A stretch of DNA of 64,000 nt from Acuticoccus sp. MNP-M23 (GTDB taxonomy: Bacteria > Pseudomonadota > Alphaproteobacteria > Rhizobiales > Amorphaceae): NCBI RefSeq assembly GCF_031195445.1, contig NZ_CP133480.1, positions 2,472,501 to 2,536,500 of the forward strand, read 5' to 3'. Position 1 is the stretch's first letter. Every line of letters starts with the position of its first letter. The translations under genes were made by a program, and so were the position numbers. Positions 9,537 to 20,151 of the stretch are shown piece by piece. The notes below the pieces were generated by a model that saw only the letters and a program-made list of their open reading frames with translations, had not been told where the DNA came from and did not search any database.

Positions 9537-10763
9537 CTACAGACCAGCCTCCAGCCGCTCCAGAAGGGCGTCCAGCATGGTGTCGCAGCGGGCAAGGTCG
9601 TCTTCGGTGATGAACTCGTCGGGCCGGTGGCCCTGTGCCATCGAACCTGGCCCGCACACCACCACCGGCGCGCCCAGCCCCTCGGCAAACAGCCCGCCCT
9701 CGGTGGCGTAGGCGACCTTGATCGTGCCATTGGCCCCGGTGAGGCGCTTGACGAAATCCACCGCGGCGTCGGTCTTGGCCGTCGCAAGGCCCGGCGAGCG
9801 GTTGCCCTCGGTGATCTCGATGGACGCATCCGGATCGCCCGCAGCCGCGACGATGGCCGCTGCATCGGCCCGGATGGCCTCGATGATGCCGACATCGTCG
9901 TCTTCGGCCAGCGCCCGTACCTCAAACTCCATCACGGCGTGGTTGGGCACGATGTTGAGCGCGACGCCGCCTTTCAGCGTGCCGACGTGGACGGTGGTGT
10001 AGGGCACGTCATAATCGCCGTCGCGAAAGCCGCGCTCGGCGAATTCGGCCTGCCGGGTGCGCAGCGCGGCCACGAAGTCGGTGGCAAGGTGGAGTGCGTT
10101 GAAGGCGAGGGGGGCGAGCGCGGAGTGGCCCTCCCGGCCGCGGAAGACGGCAGTGAGGGAGGTCTTGCCCTTGTGCCCGGTGGCGACGGCCAGCTGCGTC
10201 GGTTCGCCGACGATGACGAGGCCCGGCCGAACCGGCGCGCCCTTCAGCATTTCGATCAGCGGTCGAACGCCGAGGCAACCGACCTCCTCGTCGCATGACA
10301 ACGCCAGCGCCAGCGGGTTCTTCAGCGTCCGGCCCTTCGCGCGCTCGGCAGCAGCCATGGCGGCTGCGACGAAGCCTTTCATGTCGGCGGTGCCGCGACC
10401 GTAGAGGCGGCCATCCTCCCGCGTCAGTTCGAAGGGCGGTTTGGTCCATGCCTGACCCTCAACCGGCACCACATCCGTGTGGCCGGACAAGATGACGGCG
10501 GGCCGGTCGGCAGGGCCGATCACGGCATAGAGGTTTTCGCGGCCGTTCTCATAGGGCACCCGCGTGAGCGTTGCACCGGCGGCAGCAAGGAGTTCGGCGG
10601 CGCGGTCCAGCAGCGCGGTGTTGGGGGTGCGCGACACCGTGGGCATCGCAATCAGTTCGGAGAGGATTTCGGTGCTGCGGGACAAAATGCGGGCGCCTCT
10701 GTTTGGTGCGCCCCTGTCGGCGCCGGGTGAAGGGAGCTTCGCCTGCCTGTGCCGCGCATGCAA
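9537..10763 (-). CDS. argE: Acetylornithine deacetylase (M20 metallopeptidase family)
   Basis: Zinc-dependent deacetylase of about 400 residues that would convert N-acetylornithine to ornithine. M20 family motifs are visible: SGHTDVVPV (metal His and catalytic Asp), YGRGTADMKG (bridging Asp), SCDEEVGCLG (catalytic and metal Glu), IVGEPTQLAVATGHKG and HSALAPLAFNA. The N-terminal 26 residues have no family look, so translation may begin nearer ILSRSTEILSELI. Since ArgJ is also encoded here, this enzyme may act on another N-acyl amino acid. It lies 47 bases after the RND pump gene on the same strand. Confidence 0.85.
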   Translation of the reverse strand: MHARHRQAKLPSPGADRGAPNRGARILSRSTEILSELIAMPTVSRTPNTALLDRAAELLAAAGATLTRVPYENGRENLYAVIGPADRPAVILSGHTDVVPVEGQAWTKPPFELTREDGRLYGRGTADMKGFVAAAMAAAERAKGRTLKNPLALALSCDEEVGCLGVRPLIEMLKGAPVRPGLVIVGEPTQLAVATGHKGKTSLTAVFRGREGHSALAPLAFNALHLATDFVAALRTRQAEFAERGFRDGDYDVPYTTVHVGTLKGGVALNIVPNHAVMEFEVRALAEDDDVGIIEAIRADAAAIVAAAGDPDASIEITEGNRSPGLATAKTDAAVDFVKRLTGANGTIKVAYATEGGLFAEGLGAPVVVCGPGSMAQGHRPDEFITEDDLARCDTMLDALLERLEAGL

Positions 10764-10810
10764 TCGGGGCAGGCCGCACGGCCGGGGGGCGGGTGCGGCC
10801 TGCCTGGCTA

Positions 10811-13800
10811 TTATTCGGCGGGCGCTGCCTGTGCATCGCTACCCGCCGTGTCGGCGGTTTCGTCGGTCTTCTTCTTGCGCCTGAACACGGAAACGAAGCG
10901 CTGCACGGCGACGAAGAACAGCGGCACGAACACCACACCGAGGACTGTGCCGGCGATGGTGCCGCCGAGCACGCCGGAGCCGATGGCCTGCCGGCCGGCA
11001 GAGCCCGCGCCGCTGGACAGGACCAGCGGCAGCACGCCCAGCGAGAACGCCATGGAGGTCATGATGATCGGCCGGAAGCGTTGGCGCGCGGCCGTGACGA
11101 CGGCGGTCACCGCGTCTTCGCCTTCCTCCTCCATCCGGTCGCGGGCAAATTCCACAATCAGGATTGCGTTCTTGCCCGTGAGCCCGATGACGGTGAGGAG
11201 GCCCACCTGGAAGAACACGCCATTGTCGAACCCGCCGAGCCATGCGCCAGCCAGCGCGCCGAGCACGCCAATCGGCATGGCGAGCATGACCGCGAACGGA
11301 ACCGACCAGCTCTCGTAAAGCGCCGCCAGCGACAGGAACACCGCCGCCAGTGACAGCGCGTAAAGAAGCGGGGCCTGCGATCCGGACTCCGTCTCTTCCA
11401 GCGAAAGGCCGGTCCACGCCACCTGAAAGCCCTGGCCCAGCTGTCCGGCAAGCCGCTCCACCTCGGCCATGGCATCGCCGGTGGCAACGCCGGGCGCTGG
11501 CGTGCCCTGGATCTGCATGGAGGGCACGCCGTTATAACGCGTCAGCCCCTGCGGGCCGAACCGCCAGCTGCCTTCCGCAAAGTTGGAGAACGGCACCAAA
11601 CCGCCTGACGAATTGCGCACGCGCCACTGCTCGATGTCCTCCGGCGCACCGCGGGCGTCCGCCTCGCCCTGCACGATCACGCGCTTGACGCGGCCCTGGT
11701 TGAGGAAGTCGTTCACATAGCGGCCGGCCCATGCCGTCTGCAGAAGGTTTCCGACGTCGCTGGCGGTGACGCCCATGGCGCCAGCGGCCCGCCAGTCGAT
11801 GTCGAGGTTGTACTGGGCGGAGTCTTCCAGCCCGTTGGGGCGGGCCGAACCCACCAGCGACGACTGGGCGAGAAGCCCCAGAAACTGGTTGCGCGCCTGC
11901 AGCAGCTGCGCGTGGGTCTGTCCGCCGCGGGCCTGAAGGTAGAAATCGAAGCCGGACACGTTGCCCAGCTCGATCACCGCAGGCGGCACGATCGGGAACA
12001 CCATCGCATCCTGGATCTGGCTGAGGGCGCCGAAGCCGCGGCCCGCAATGGCCTGCACACCCTGTCCGGGTTCGGTCCGCTCTTCCCAGTCCTTCAGGCG
12101 GACGAAGCCGAGGCCCATGTTCTGTCCGGCGCCGGCGAAGGAGAAGCCGACCACCGAGAACATGGACGCGACATTTTCGGCCTCGCCGTCAAGGAAGTGG
12201 TCTTCCACCTGCTTGACCACGGCAAGGGTCCGTTCGGCCGTGGCACCGGTGGGGCCCTGGATGAGGGTGAACATGATGCCCTGGTCCTCGTCGGGGAGGA
12301 AGCCGGTGGGCGTGTTCATGAACATCCAGACCATGCCGCCGACCAGCGCCAGATAAAGGATGCCGACCCGGAAGGGGCGCCGCGCGATGAAGCCGACAAT
12401 GCCGGTGTAGCCGGACTGGGTCGCCCCGAAGCCGCGGTTGAACCAGCCGAAGGCGCCGCGCCGCTTGTCGTGCCCGTCTTTCGGCTTCTTGAGGATGGTG
12501 GCGCAGAGCGCCGGTGTCAGCGTCAGCGCGACCACCACGGACAGCGCCATGGCCGACACGATGGTGATGGAGAACTGCTTGTAGATGACGCCCGTGGACC
12601 CGCCGAAGAAGGCCATCGGCACGAACACCGCCGACAGCACCATCGCGATGCCGATCAGCGCGCCGGTGATCTGCCCCATGGATTTGCGCGTCGCCTCGCG
12701 CGGTTCCAGCCCTTCCTCTTCCATGATGCGCTCGACGTTTTCGACCACGACGATGGCATCATCGACGAGTAGGCCGATGGCGAGCACCATGGCCAGCATC
12801 GTCAACGTGTTGATGGTGAAGCCGGCCATCGCGAGGATGCCGAACGTGCCCAGAAGCACCACGGGCACGGCAAGCGTCGGGATGATGGTGGCGCGGATGT
12901 TCTGCAGGAACAGGAACATCACGATGAAGACCAGCACGATGGCCTCGAACAGCGTCTTGACCACCTCCTCGATGGAGATCGTCACGAACGGCGTGGTGTC
13001 GTAGGGGATGACGTAGGAGACGCCCTCGGGGAAGAATTTCGAGAATTCCTCGATCCGCTCGCGCACGGCGGTCGCTGTGTCGAGCGCGTTGGCACCGCTT
13101 GCCAGCTGGATCGCCATGCCCGCGGCGGGCTGGCGGTCGTAGCGCGCAATGGTCTGATATTGCTGCGCGCCGATTTCCACCCGCGCAACGTCGTTGAGGA
13201 GGACGAGGCCGCCGTCGGTCTCGGCCCGCACGACGATCTGCTCGAAGTCTTCGGGCGTTTGCAGGAGAGACTGGGCGGTGATGGTGGCGTTCAGCATCTG
13301 CCCGTCGACGGCGGGCAGCGAGCCGAACGACCCGGCAGAGATCTGCGCGTTTTCGGCGGAGACGGCCGCGACGACGTCTTCCGGGGCAAGCTCGTAGGCC
13401 GCCAGCTTGGACGGATCGAGCCAGATGCGCATGGCATACTTGGAGCCGAACACCTGAACCTGGCCGACGCCCTCAACACGGCTCATCTCGTCGACGATGT
13501 TGGAGGCCAGATAGTCCGACAGGTCGACCTGCTCCAGCGCGCCGTCTTCGGAAATGAGGCCGATCACCATCAGGAAGCCGGCAGACGACTTGCGCACCGT
13601 GATGCCCTGCCGCTGCACGGTTTCCGGCAACAGCGGCGTCGCCTGGCTGAGGCGGTTCTGCACCTGCACCTGCGCAATGTCGGGGTCGGTGCCGGTCTCG
13701 AAGGTGAGGGTGATCTGCGCGGAGCCGGACGAGGTGGAGCTGGACGAGAAATAACGCAGGCCGTCGAGCCCGGTCATCTGCTGCTCCATCACCTGGGTGA

Positions 13801-13981
13801 CGGTGTTGGCCACAGTCTCGGCCGAAGCGCCCGGATAGTTGGCCGAAACGGTGACCGAGGGCGGCGCAATCTGCGGGTACTGGGCAATGGGCAATGTCAG
13901 GATCGAAAGGACGCCGATGCCCATGATGATGATCGAGATGACCCATGCGAAGACGGGCCGATCGATGAAGAATTGGGCCAT
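10811..13981 (-). CDS. RND multidrug efflux pump, inner-membrane transporter (AcrB/MexB-like, HAE1)
   Basis: Proton-driven trimeric efflux transporter of 1056 residues, a normal HAE1 length. The N-terminus MAQFFIDRPVFAWVI is typical. The proton-relay aspartates lie in GLLVDDAIVVVENVER and the lysine in GLTGKNAILIVEFARD. PNYPGASAETVANTVT-like and GLDGLRYFSSSS blocks mark the pore/docking domains. The start is set at MAQFF, which has GGAGG upstream; seven further codons are open. The membrane fusion protein gene lies immediately upstream on the same strand. No outer-membrane TolC-like partner is in the window, so one must be encoded elsewhere. Substrates cannot be predicted. Confidence 0.95.
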   Translation of the reverse strand: MAQFFIDRPVFAWVISIIIMGIGVLSILTLPIAQYPQIAPPSVTVSANYPGASAETVANTVTQVMEQQMTGLDGLRYFSSSSTSSGSAQITLTFETGTDPDIAQVQVQNRLSQATPLLPETVQRQGITVRKSSAGFLMVIGLISEDGALEQVDLSDYLASNIVDEMSRVEGVGQVQVFGSKYAMRIWLDPSKLAAYELAPEDVVAAVSAENAQISAGSFGSLPAVDGQMLNATITAQSLLQTPEDFEQIVVRAETDGGLVLLNDVARVEIGAQQYQTIARYDRQPAAGMAIQLASGANALDTATAVRERIEEFSKFFPEGVSYVIPYDTTPFVTISIEEVVKTLFEAIVLVFIVMFLFLQNIRATIIPTLAVPVVLLGTFGILAMAGFTINTLTMLAMVLAIGLLVDDAIVVVENVERIMEEEGLEPREATRKSMGQITGALIGIAMVLSAVFVPMAFFGGSTGVIYKQFSITIVSAMALSVVVALTLTPALCATILKKPKDGHDKRRGAFGWFNRGFGATQSGYTGIVGFIARRPFRVGILYLALVGGMVWMFMNTPTGFLPDEDQGIMFTLIQGPTGATAERTLAVVKQVEDHFLDGEAENVASMFSVVGFSFAGAGQNMGLGFVRLKDWEERTEPGQGVQAIAGRGFGALSQIQDAMVFPIVPPAVIELGNVSGFDFYLQARGGQTHAQLLQARNQFLGLLAQSSLVGSARPNGLEDSAQYNLDIDWRAAGAMGVTASDVGNLLQTAWAGRYVNDFLNQGRVKRVIVQGEADARGAPEDIEQWRVRNSSGGLVPFSNFAEGSWRFGPQGLTRYNGVPSMQIQGTPAPGVATGDAMAEVERLAGQLGQGFQVAWTGLSLEETESGSQAPLLYALSLAAVFLSLAALYESWSVPFAVMLAMPIGVLGALAGAWLGGFDNGVFFQVGLLTVIGLTGKNAILIVEFARDRMEEEGEDAVTAVVTAARQRFRPIIMTSMAFSLGVLPLVLSSGAGSAGRQAIGSGVLGGTIAGTVLGVVFVPLFFVAVQRFVSVFRRKKKTDETADTAGSDAQAAPAE

Positions 13982-14109
13982 TTGGCACCCTCCAAAAGGC
14001 AATGAGGCGCGTTTTGGTCGGCAGGAAACATGTCCGCGCCTGACGAAACCCGCGCCGGTTCAAGCATTGTTACAAGTCTGGGCGGCGCCGCGACGGCGCC
14101 GCTGCGGCA

Positions 14110-15423
14110 CTAGTTGGCGACGGTTTCCGGCTCGGCCGGGGTCGCCGCGGCAGTTTTATCGCGTTCAGCCTCTTGCGGTGCGGCCGCGGCGCTCTCTTCG
14201 CTTTCGGGGGCTGCCGGCGCTTCCGGTGCCTTCGGTGCTTCCCGCTCCGACGGGCGCACGGTTGCGCCCGGCGAAATCCGCTGCAGGCCGGCCACAACCA
14301 TCCGGTCGCCGCCCTTGAGGCCCTTGGTCACGATCCAGTTCGCATCGCGCGAGCCGTTGATGGTGAGGTCGCGCTGCTCGATGGTGTTTTCAGCGGACAC
14401 CACATAGGCGATCGGCTGGCCGCGGCGGTTGCGCGTCACGCCCTCCTGGGGCGCCAGCACCACGCCTCTGGCGAGACCCTGCGGCATGCGCACCTGCACA
14501 TACATCCCCGGCAGCAGGAAGCGGTTGGGGTTGGGGAATTTCAGCCGCAGCGTGACGACGCCGGTGGACTCGTTGACGTTCGGCTCGGCGGCGGTGAGCG
14601 TGCCGGTTTCCTCGTAGACGGTATCGTCCGCAAGGATCAGCGAGACCGAGAGGTCGGCTTCACCGAGGTTTTCCTTGGTCACGCCGCGCCGGAACGCGAT
14701 CAGCTCCGCTGCGGACTGGGTGACGTCCACCAGCACGGGGTCGATGGTGCGGATGATGGCGAGCGGCGTCGCCTGGCCCGAGGTGACCAGCGCACCGCGG
14801 GTGGTGAGCGACCGGCCGACAACGCCGGAGAGGGCTGCGCGCACGGTGGTGCGGTCAAGGTCGATCTGGGCCTGCTGCAGCTGGGCCTGCGCCACCTGCA
14901 GTGCCGCGGCGGTGGTCGCCTTCGATGCGTCCGCCGCTTCGAAGGTCTGGTCGCTGACGACGCCGCGGTCACGCAGCCGGGAGGAGCGGGTGGCTTCTTT
15001 CTCGGCGGCATCGTAGGCGGCCTGCGCCTGCGCCACCTGCGCCTTGGCGGCGGCGATGCTGGCTTCGTAGGTGGCGGGGTCGATCCGGTACATCGGATCG
15101 CCGATCTCCACGTCGGCCCCTTCCTCGAACAGGCGCTCGGTGATGATGCCGGCGACCTGCGGGCGTACCTGGGCAACGCCGGACGCCACAACGCGGCCCG
15201 GCAGGAGCGTGGTCAGCGTGATGTCCTGCTCTTCCAGCGAAACGAAGGTGACCGCTGGCGGGGGAGGCGCCTGCGGCTCAGGTGCGGCCTCGGGCGCTGC
15301 CTCCTCGGCGGGCGGTTCGTTCGCGCTGGTGGAATTGGAACGGCTGCGCTGCGCATCGGCAACGCCTGTCATGAGAATGAGCGCCAGACCGGCACTCGCT
15401 GCACGCCAAGCGAACGACGTCAT
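14110..15423 (-). CDS. RND efflux periplasmic adaptor (membrane fusion protein, AcrA/MexA-like)
   Basis: Periplasmic adaptor of 437 residues that links the RND pump to an outer-membrane channel. A signal peptide is seen at 1-24 (ending GVADA). There is no lipobox cysteine, so unlike AcrA it is probably not a lipoprotein. A Pro/Ala/Glu-rich linker (about 35-55) is followed by the lipoyl/beta-barrel half motif (VRPQVAGIITERLFEEGADVEIG split by an alpha-helical hairpin rich in KAQVAQAQAAYDAA). The C-terminal 50 residues are again Ala/Glu/Pro-rich. It is first in a two-gene operon with the pump. Confidence 0.93.
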   Translation of the reverse strand: MTSFAWRAASAGLALILMTGVADAQRSRSNSTSANEPPAEEAAPEAAPEPQAPPPPAVTFVSLEEQDITLTTLLPGRVVASGVAQVRPQVAGIITERLFEEGADVEIGDPMYRIDPATYEASIAAAKAQVAQAQAAYDAAEKEATRSSRLRDRGVVSDQTFEAADASKATTAAALQVAQAQLQQAQIDLDRTTVRAALSGVVGRSLTTRGALVTSGQATPLAIIRTIDPVLVDVTQSAAELIAFRRGVTKENLGEADLSVSLILADDTVYEETGTLTAAEPNVNESTGVVTLRLKFPNPNRFLLPGMYVQVRMPQGLARGVVLAPQEGVTRNRRGQPIAYVVSAENTIEQRDLTINGSRDANWIVTKGLKGGDRMVVAGLQRISPGATVRPSEREAPKAPEAPAAPESEESAAAAPQEAERDKTAAATPAEPETVAN

Positions 15424-15842
15424 ACGATCTACTTTCAGTGCGGCGCGCCCACTTGGTGCGCCGGGGACAAAACAGTGCTTCTACCCGCAGTCCGCCAGCC
15501 GTGCGTCGGTGCGGTCGACGGAAACGCGGTGCCAGCGGACATCGCGACCAACGACCTCAGACGCCCTCCAACCCATAGCGAGCGCAAGCGGTCAGGTTTA
15601 ACCTACAGCCACTTACTCGTCGAAAGCTATGCGCCGTCGGGCACGAAGTGGCAAACGCGGTGCGGACATAGCGAGTATGCAAGCGCTGACGCCGAAAGCC
15701 CTGCATCTTCCGGGCCGGCGCGCCCGCTCCCGCGACATGCTGCGCGCATGGGTCGCGCTTCAGCCGGTGCCGCTCACCCGTTTGCCACGGGAACGCAGCC
15801 GGGTCTCACGAAGCGGCGGGACCGCTGCGTGTGAAGTCACCC
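15424..15842 (-). other. Non-coding stretch upstream of the efflux operon
   Basis: About 420 bases between the adaptor gene and the hybrid kinase gene. I see no convincing ORF. It should hold the efflux promoter. One short palindrome, AGGTT-T-AACCT at 15594-15604, is a possible operator, but no TetR- or MarR-like repressor gene is adjacent. Confidence 0.4.
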
Positions 15843-18800
15843 CTAGGTGGCGTCGATCGTCACCGGGCTGCCGGCGCTGGCAGGCGCCCGGGTGGAGAAG
15901 CCCCGGCGCCGGGCGGCCGCTGAGCCGAGCGCGCGGCCGATGGCATCACGCAGCCCCTCGGCCTGCAGGGGCTTTTGCAAGATGGGGTGGTCGGAAAACA
16001 TCCTTGCCGCTTCCAGCACGGCATCTTCCGCATATCCGGTGGCAAACAGGATCGGCATGTGCGGCCTCAATTCTTTCGCACGCCGCGCAAGGCCGACGCC
16101 GTTATACGCACCGGGCATGCTGATGTCGGTCAGGAGCACATCAGCCTGTGCGCCGTCTTCCAGCATCTTGAAGGCATCGGGACCGTTGGCGGCCGTCAAT
16201 GTCCGGCAGCCACTTTCTTTGAGAATGGAGACGATGACGTCACGCACCTCGTCCAGATCCTCGGCGACGAAAATTGTGTAGTCGCGAATGTCGAAGATTG
16301 CCGGCGCCTGCAGTGTGCCGGAACCGGTTGTTGACCGCGCAGGAATCTCGATTGCCGGCAGGAACAGGGACACTTTCGTGCCTTCGTCGACCACGCTGTG
16401 GATGCGCACGGTGCCGTTCAGCTGCCGCATCAGGCCATAGATCATCGCAAGCCCAAGGCCGCTGCCCTTGCCGCGCGCCTTGGTGGTGAAAAATGGCTCC
16501 AGCACCTTTGGCAACACGTCCGCCGGGATGCCGACCCCGGTGTCGGCGACGCTGAGCACGATGTAGGGCCCGGGTGTCAGCTCAGGTTCGTCGGCGATGT
16601 GCTGGATGGCGGATACCGTTACCGTCAGCTTGCCCTGGCCGATCATCGCGTCGCGCGCATTGATGGCAAGGTTGAGGAGCGCGGCCTCCAGCTGCGCCTT
16701 GTCGGTGCGGGCGATGGCGTGGTCCGACTCAAGCTGCACCTGCACCTCGAACCGGCTGCCAAGCGCCCGCTGGAGAAGCTCCTCCAGGCCCGCGACGAGC
16801 ACGGGCACATCCACTTCGGTCGTCTCGATGGGAGCACCGCGCGAGACGCCGAGGAGGCGCTGCGTCAGATCAGAGCCGCTGCGCACCGCCTGAATGGCGG
16901 AGTTGAGCAGGGGCGCCAGGTGTTCTTCCTTGCCGATCCGCCGTTCGATCAGCTGCAGATTGCCGAGAACGATGCACAAGAGGTTGTTGAAATCGTGCGC
17001 AAGGCCGCCGGTGAGCTGGCCCACGCTCTCCATCTTGCTGGCCTGGAACAGCTTCGCCTCGATCCTCTTGCGGTCGGTGATATCGGTCAGGCTGGTGAGC
17101 CAGCTGACAAGGTTCCCGTCCTCGTCATTCTGCGCGACCGCAGACAGAAGCACCGTAACGACATTTCCGTTGCTGGCAGCAAGGTCGATCTCGAGATCCT
17201 TCACGACCTGCGCGCGCGTCTCCCAGGGCAAGCGGATGTGTTCCCCGCCCTGAACGAAGTCCTGCGCCGGTCGTCCGATCACTTCCGCGCGCGAGAAGCC
17301 GAGCTTCTCCAGCCAATAGTCGCTCACGCTGATGATCCGACCATCCGGATCAACGGACTCCAGCATCACCGGCGTCTGGTTATAAAAGACGCGGTAGCGC
17401 TCCTCGCTCTCGCGCAGCGCCTCCACGGCGGCCTGCTCCGCAGTGATGTCCACCGAGGCGACAAACAGGAAGCGCTCGCCGGTTGCCGGGTCGGTGTAAG
17501 GCACCTTGTCGGTCCGGACCCATCCGGGAACGCCATTGCGGGGCACGACCGGTTCCACGATGCCCAATTTCGGCTGGCCGGAATTGATGACCTCCATGTC
17601 CTGCCGATAATATGTGTCGGCATGCTCGGTGAACAGCCAGCCAGTGTCGGCGCCCTCCGCCTCGAAGACGCTCAGCCCGATGGAGTCGGCAGCCGGCTTG
17701 TTAAGCCGCAGGACCCGGTTCTTGTCGTCCTTGTAAAAGATGCGGATCGGCACATGGTTGAACATCAACTCCAGTTCGGCGGTCTGGCGCCGCAGGGCCT
17801 CTTGCGTGTCGCGTTGCTCGGAAATGTCGCGACCTTCGGTGATGATGTGAGTCACCGCGCCAGTCTGGTCGAACACCGGGGTCAGCGAGAAATCGGAGGG
17901 CGAGATTGACCCGTCCGGCATTTGATAGTCGACCTCGTAGCGCACGCACTGCCCGGCCCTTGCCATCCGGAGCGACTCCATGAGAAGAGGCCGTCCGGCG
18001 TGCGGTTCGCCCCAGAATGTCTTGTCCCAGAAGGGGAGCCCCAACAGCTGCTCGCGCGTACAATTCAGGAGCTCGATGACCCGGTCGTTGACTTCCACCA
18101 CCTTGAGATCGACGTCGAGAACGCAGGAATATTGCGTGGCCGCGTTGAAGATCGCCTTGTAGAGCATGTCGGCTTCGCGCCAGCGCCGGTGGATGATTCG
18201 CTCGCGGGTGACATCGCGCAGGGAAACCACCGCGCCAATGACATCGCCATTTTGCTCGCGCATCGCTGCGCCGTGAACGACCACCTCCCTGTGCTGGCCG
18301 GCGTGGTTGATGATCTGGTATTCTTCAGCGTCGATCTCGGCGCCGCGCATCAGGCGAGATAGCGCCATATCCTCCGCGGCAATCGGCGTGGGTTCCCCGG
18401 CGCGGTACACCGTCAACCCTTCGTGCCAGCTCCTCAGCGGGCGCGGTTTTTCGGGGTCGATCCCCAGGATGGCGGCACTCGCACGGTTGGCGATGGAGAG
18501 GGCCCCGTGCTCGTCACAGGCGATGATCCCCTCGGACACGTTCTGCAGCATCGCCTCGATGAAGTGCTGGCTCTCCTGCAGCTCTTTGCGCGCGCGCACC
18601 TGTGCGTCCAGGCTCACCATCACGATGATGATTCCGCCGAGGTTGCCGTTCCGGTCGTACCAGGGGTGTACCGTCCGGCGGAACCAGTGTGGCGCGCGGC
18701 CTGGCAGCTTGAGTTCTTCCTCTTCAACGAAGAAGCGGCCTCCGCTCAGGCAGGCCTCGTGCTGTTCGCGCCACTCGACCGGCAGATGGGGGTGAACGTC

Positions 18801-19493
18801 GTGCATGTAGCGGCCTTTGAGGCCGCTTTCCTCGATGCCGAACGTCTTGCACCAGCGGCGACTGGCCAGCACGTAGGCGTGCGAGCGGTCGAGCATGGCA
18901 ACATTCAGCGGCACGTCCTTCAGGAGGACGCCGAAAACGTGGTCGGCCTCCGCGCGATCCCGACCGGAAGCCTCCGCGTCCATGGCTGCCTTGGTCCGGC
19001 TGGCGGCAAAATGCAGCTCGATCTGCTCGGCGATGGTGGTTGCCAGATCTCGCAGGATCAGCTGATCGCGGAGGGAGAAATCGTGCCTCGGCTTGCCGGC
19101 GATGATGCAGAGGCTACCCAGTTTGAATCCCTCGGGATTGACGATGGGTGCGCCTGCATAAAAGCGAATCCCGCCTTTTCCGTGGACATAGGGGTTGTCT
19201 GCAAAGCGGGGATCCGCTGCGGCGTCCGGCACCACCAGCACACCGTTCTGACTGATCGTGTGAGAGCAGAGGGAGTGCTCGCGGGAGGTTTCGTCAAGAT
19301 CGAAACCCACGGATGCCTTGAACCACTGCCGATCTTCGTCAATCAATGAAATCAGTGAAGTTGGCAGATCGAAGATGCGTGCCGTCATCTGGACGATGCG
19401 GTCGAAACCTGGCTGGGGCGCGCTGTCGAGAATGCCGTAGCTTCGGAGTGCGGCAAGGCGTTCGGCTTCACCATTCTCAACTGAAGCAGTCAT
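15843..19493 (-). CDS. Hybrid sensor histidine kinase (GAF, multiple PAS, HisKA, HATPase, receiver)
   Basis: Soluble-looking sensor of 1216 residues with no transmembrane segment. Order: GAF (about 20-165), then five PAS/PAC-like modules between about 185 and 815. The dimerisation domain follows, with the phospho-acceptor His833 in [13 protein letters not shown], then the ATPase domain (N box [23 protein letters not shown]). A C-terminal receiver has Asp1123 in LLTDISMPG and a conserved Lys in LQKPL. The receiver lacks an output domain, so the phosphate probably moves to a separate phosphotransferase or regulator. No partner is adjacent. GAF and PAS stacks of this type often sense light, redox or small ligands; the signal here is unknown. 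Confidence 0.92.
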   Translation of the reverse strand: MTASVENGEAERLAALRSYGILDSAPQPGFDRIVQMTARIFDLPTSLISLIDEDRQWFKASVGFDLDETSREHSLCSHTISQNGVLVVPDAAADPRFADNPYVHGKGGIRFYAGAPIVNPEGFKLGSLCIIAGKPRHDFSLRDQLILRDLATTIAEQIELHFAASRTKAAMDAEASGRDRAEADHVFGVLLKDVPLNVAMLDRSHAYVLASRRWCKTFGIEESGLKGRYMHDVHPHLPVEWREQHEACLSGGRFFVEEEELKLPGRAPHWFRRTVHPWYDRNGNLGGIIIVMVSLDAQVRARKELQESQHFIEAMLQNVSEGIIACDEHGALSIANRASAAILGIDPEKPRPLRSWHEGLTVYRAGEPTPIAAEDMALSRLMRGAEIDAEEYQIINHAGQHREVVVHGAAMREQNGDVIGAVVSLRDVTRERIIHRRWREADMLYKAIFNAATQYSCVLDVDLKVVEVNDRVIELLNCTREQLLGLPFWDKTFWGEPHAGRPLLMESLRMARAGQCVRYEVDYQMPDGSISPSDFSLTPVFDQTGAVTHIITEGRDISEQRDTQEALRRQTAELELMFNHVPIRIFYKDDKNRVLRLNKPAADSIGLSVFEAEGADTGWLFTEHADTYYRQDMEVINSGQPKLGIVEPVVPRNGVPGWVRTDKVPYTDPATGERFLFVASVDITAEQAAVEALRESEERYRVFYNQTPVMLESVDPDGRIISVSDYWLEKLGFSRAEVIGRPAQDFVQGGEHIRLPWETRAQVVKDLEIDLAASNGNVVTVLLSAVAQNDEDGNLVSWLTSLTDITDRKRIEAKLFQASKMESVGQLTGGLAHDFNNLLCIVLGNLQLIERRIGKEEHLAPLLNSAIQAVRSGSDLTQRLLGVSRGAPIETTEVDVPVLVAGLEELLQRALGSRFEVQVQLESDHAIARTDKAQLEAALLNLAINARDAMIGQGKLTVTVSAIQHIADEPELTPGPYIVLSVADTGVGIPADVLPKVLEPFFTTKARGKGSGLGLAMIYGLMRQLNGTVRIHSVVDEGTKVSLFLPAIEIPARSTTGSGTLQAPAIFDIRDYTIFVAEDLDEVRDVIVSILKESGCRTLTAANGPDAFKMLEDGAQADVLLTDISMPGAYNGVGLARRAKELRPHMPILFATGYAEDAVLEAARMFSDHPILQKPLQAEGLRDAIGRALGSAAARRRGFSTRAPASAGSPVTIDAT

Positions 19494-20049
19494 ATATTCA
19501 GAAATCCTTGCGCAGCGGCGATGATCCGGAGCCCATCACTGCGCCATGCTCCACGTCGGTTGCAGGGACGTTGGCCGTTGCCGAGCCAATACTTATGCCT
19601 GGCGAAGGATAAATACAATTCCTGTGCTATAAGACCACGCGAACCCCTTATAATCCCTGCGAATTGGCGTCGTCGGCCTTGCCGGCGGCCGTTTGGCCCG
19701 TCGCGTTTGCCTCGGCAGTGGGATTATTTTCGCAGTGCTCATGCAACGGGTCAACAGATCATAAATAGACCCAATAACTTAGTTATAATGAGCATGAGCC
19801 TTCGTCCTCCGGGGTTGCCGGTGCCTGCCTCAACCGCCGGCAGTCATCGGCACTGGCAGTCGCTGTGGCCTCTGCTGAAGGTGCGGCCACATTCGGCAAG
19901 GCAATCAACGCGAATTGGTTTCATGCAAAATCGACAGTCGCAGTGAGACAGGTACACCCTGCGCGGGGTCGCGGGCGTCGGCCCTTTTTCTCGCCCTGGG
20001 GCGGGGGCGCAATGCGGAAGCGGCCCTCCTGCGGAAGCAGCCAGCGCAC
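19494..20049. other. 556-base stretch with a possible orphan promoter
   Basis: No supported protein gene. A palindrome ATAACT-T-AGTTAT at 19774-19786 overlaps a perfect plus-strand TATAAT at 19784-19789, in an unusually AT-rich 30 bases. I cannot identify a good -35 element. Anything transcribed from here would run rightward toward the hairpin at 20056-20082. A small RNA is possible but unproven. Confidence 0.3.
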
Positions 20050-20082
20050 AAAAAAATCGCCGCCCGGCAAACGGGCGGCGAT
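20050..20082 (-). terminator. Rho-independent terminator of the porin gene
   Basis: A perfect 11-bp stem (ATCGCCGCCCG with CGGGCGGCGAT) and a five-base loop are followed on the minus strand by seven Ts. It lies about 70 bases after the stop of the outer-membrane protein gene. Confidence 0.9.
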
Positions 20083-20151
20083 CAATCTCAAACCATATTT
20101 TCCAGGCGATCTGCCCGGCGCTGGCGCACCGGTCGGCCGCGCTGATTTGCC

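Noticed and set aside
14173-15834. A 553-codon open frame opposite the efflux adaptor gene
   Set aside because: His/Arg/Gly-rich low-complexity translation with no domain; a shadow of the adaptor gene.
19915-20145. A 76-codon plus-strand frame before the porin terminator
   Set aside because: Arg/Ser/Ala-rich, no ribosome site, and it runs over the porin gene's terminator hairpin.
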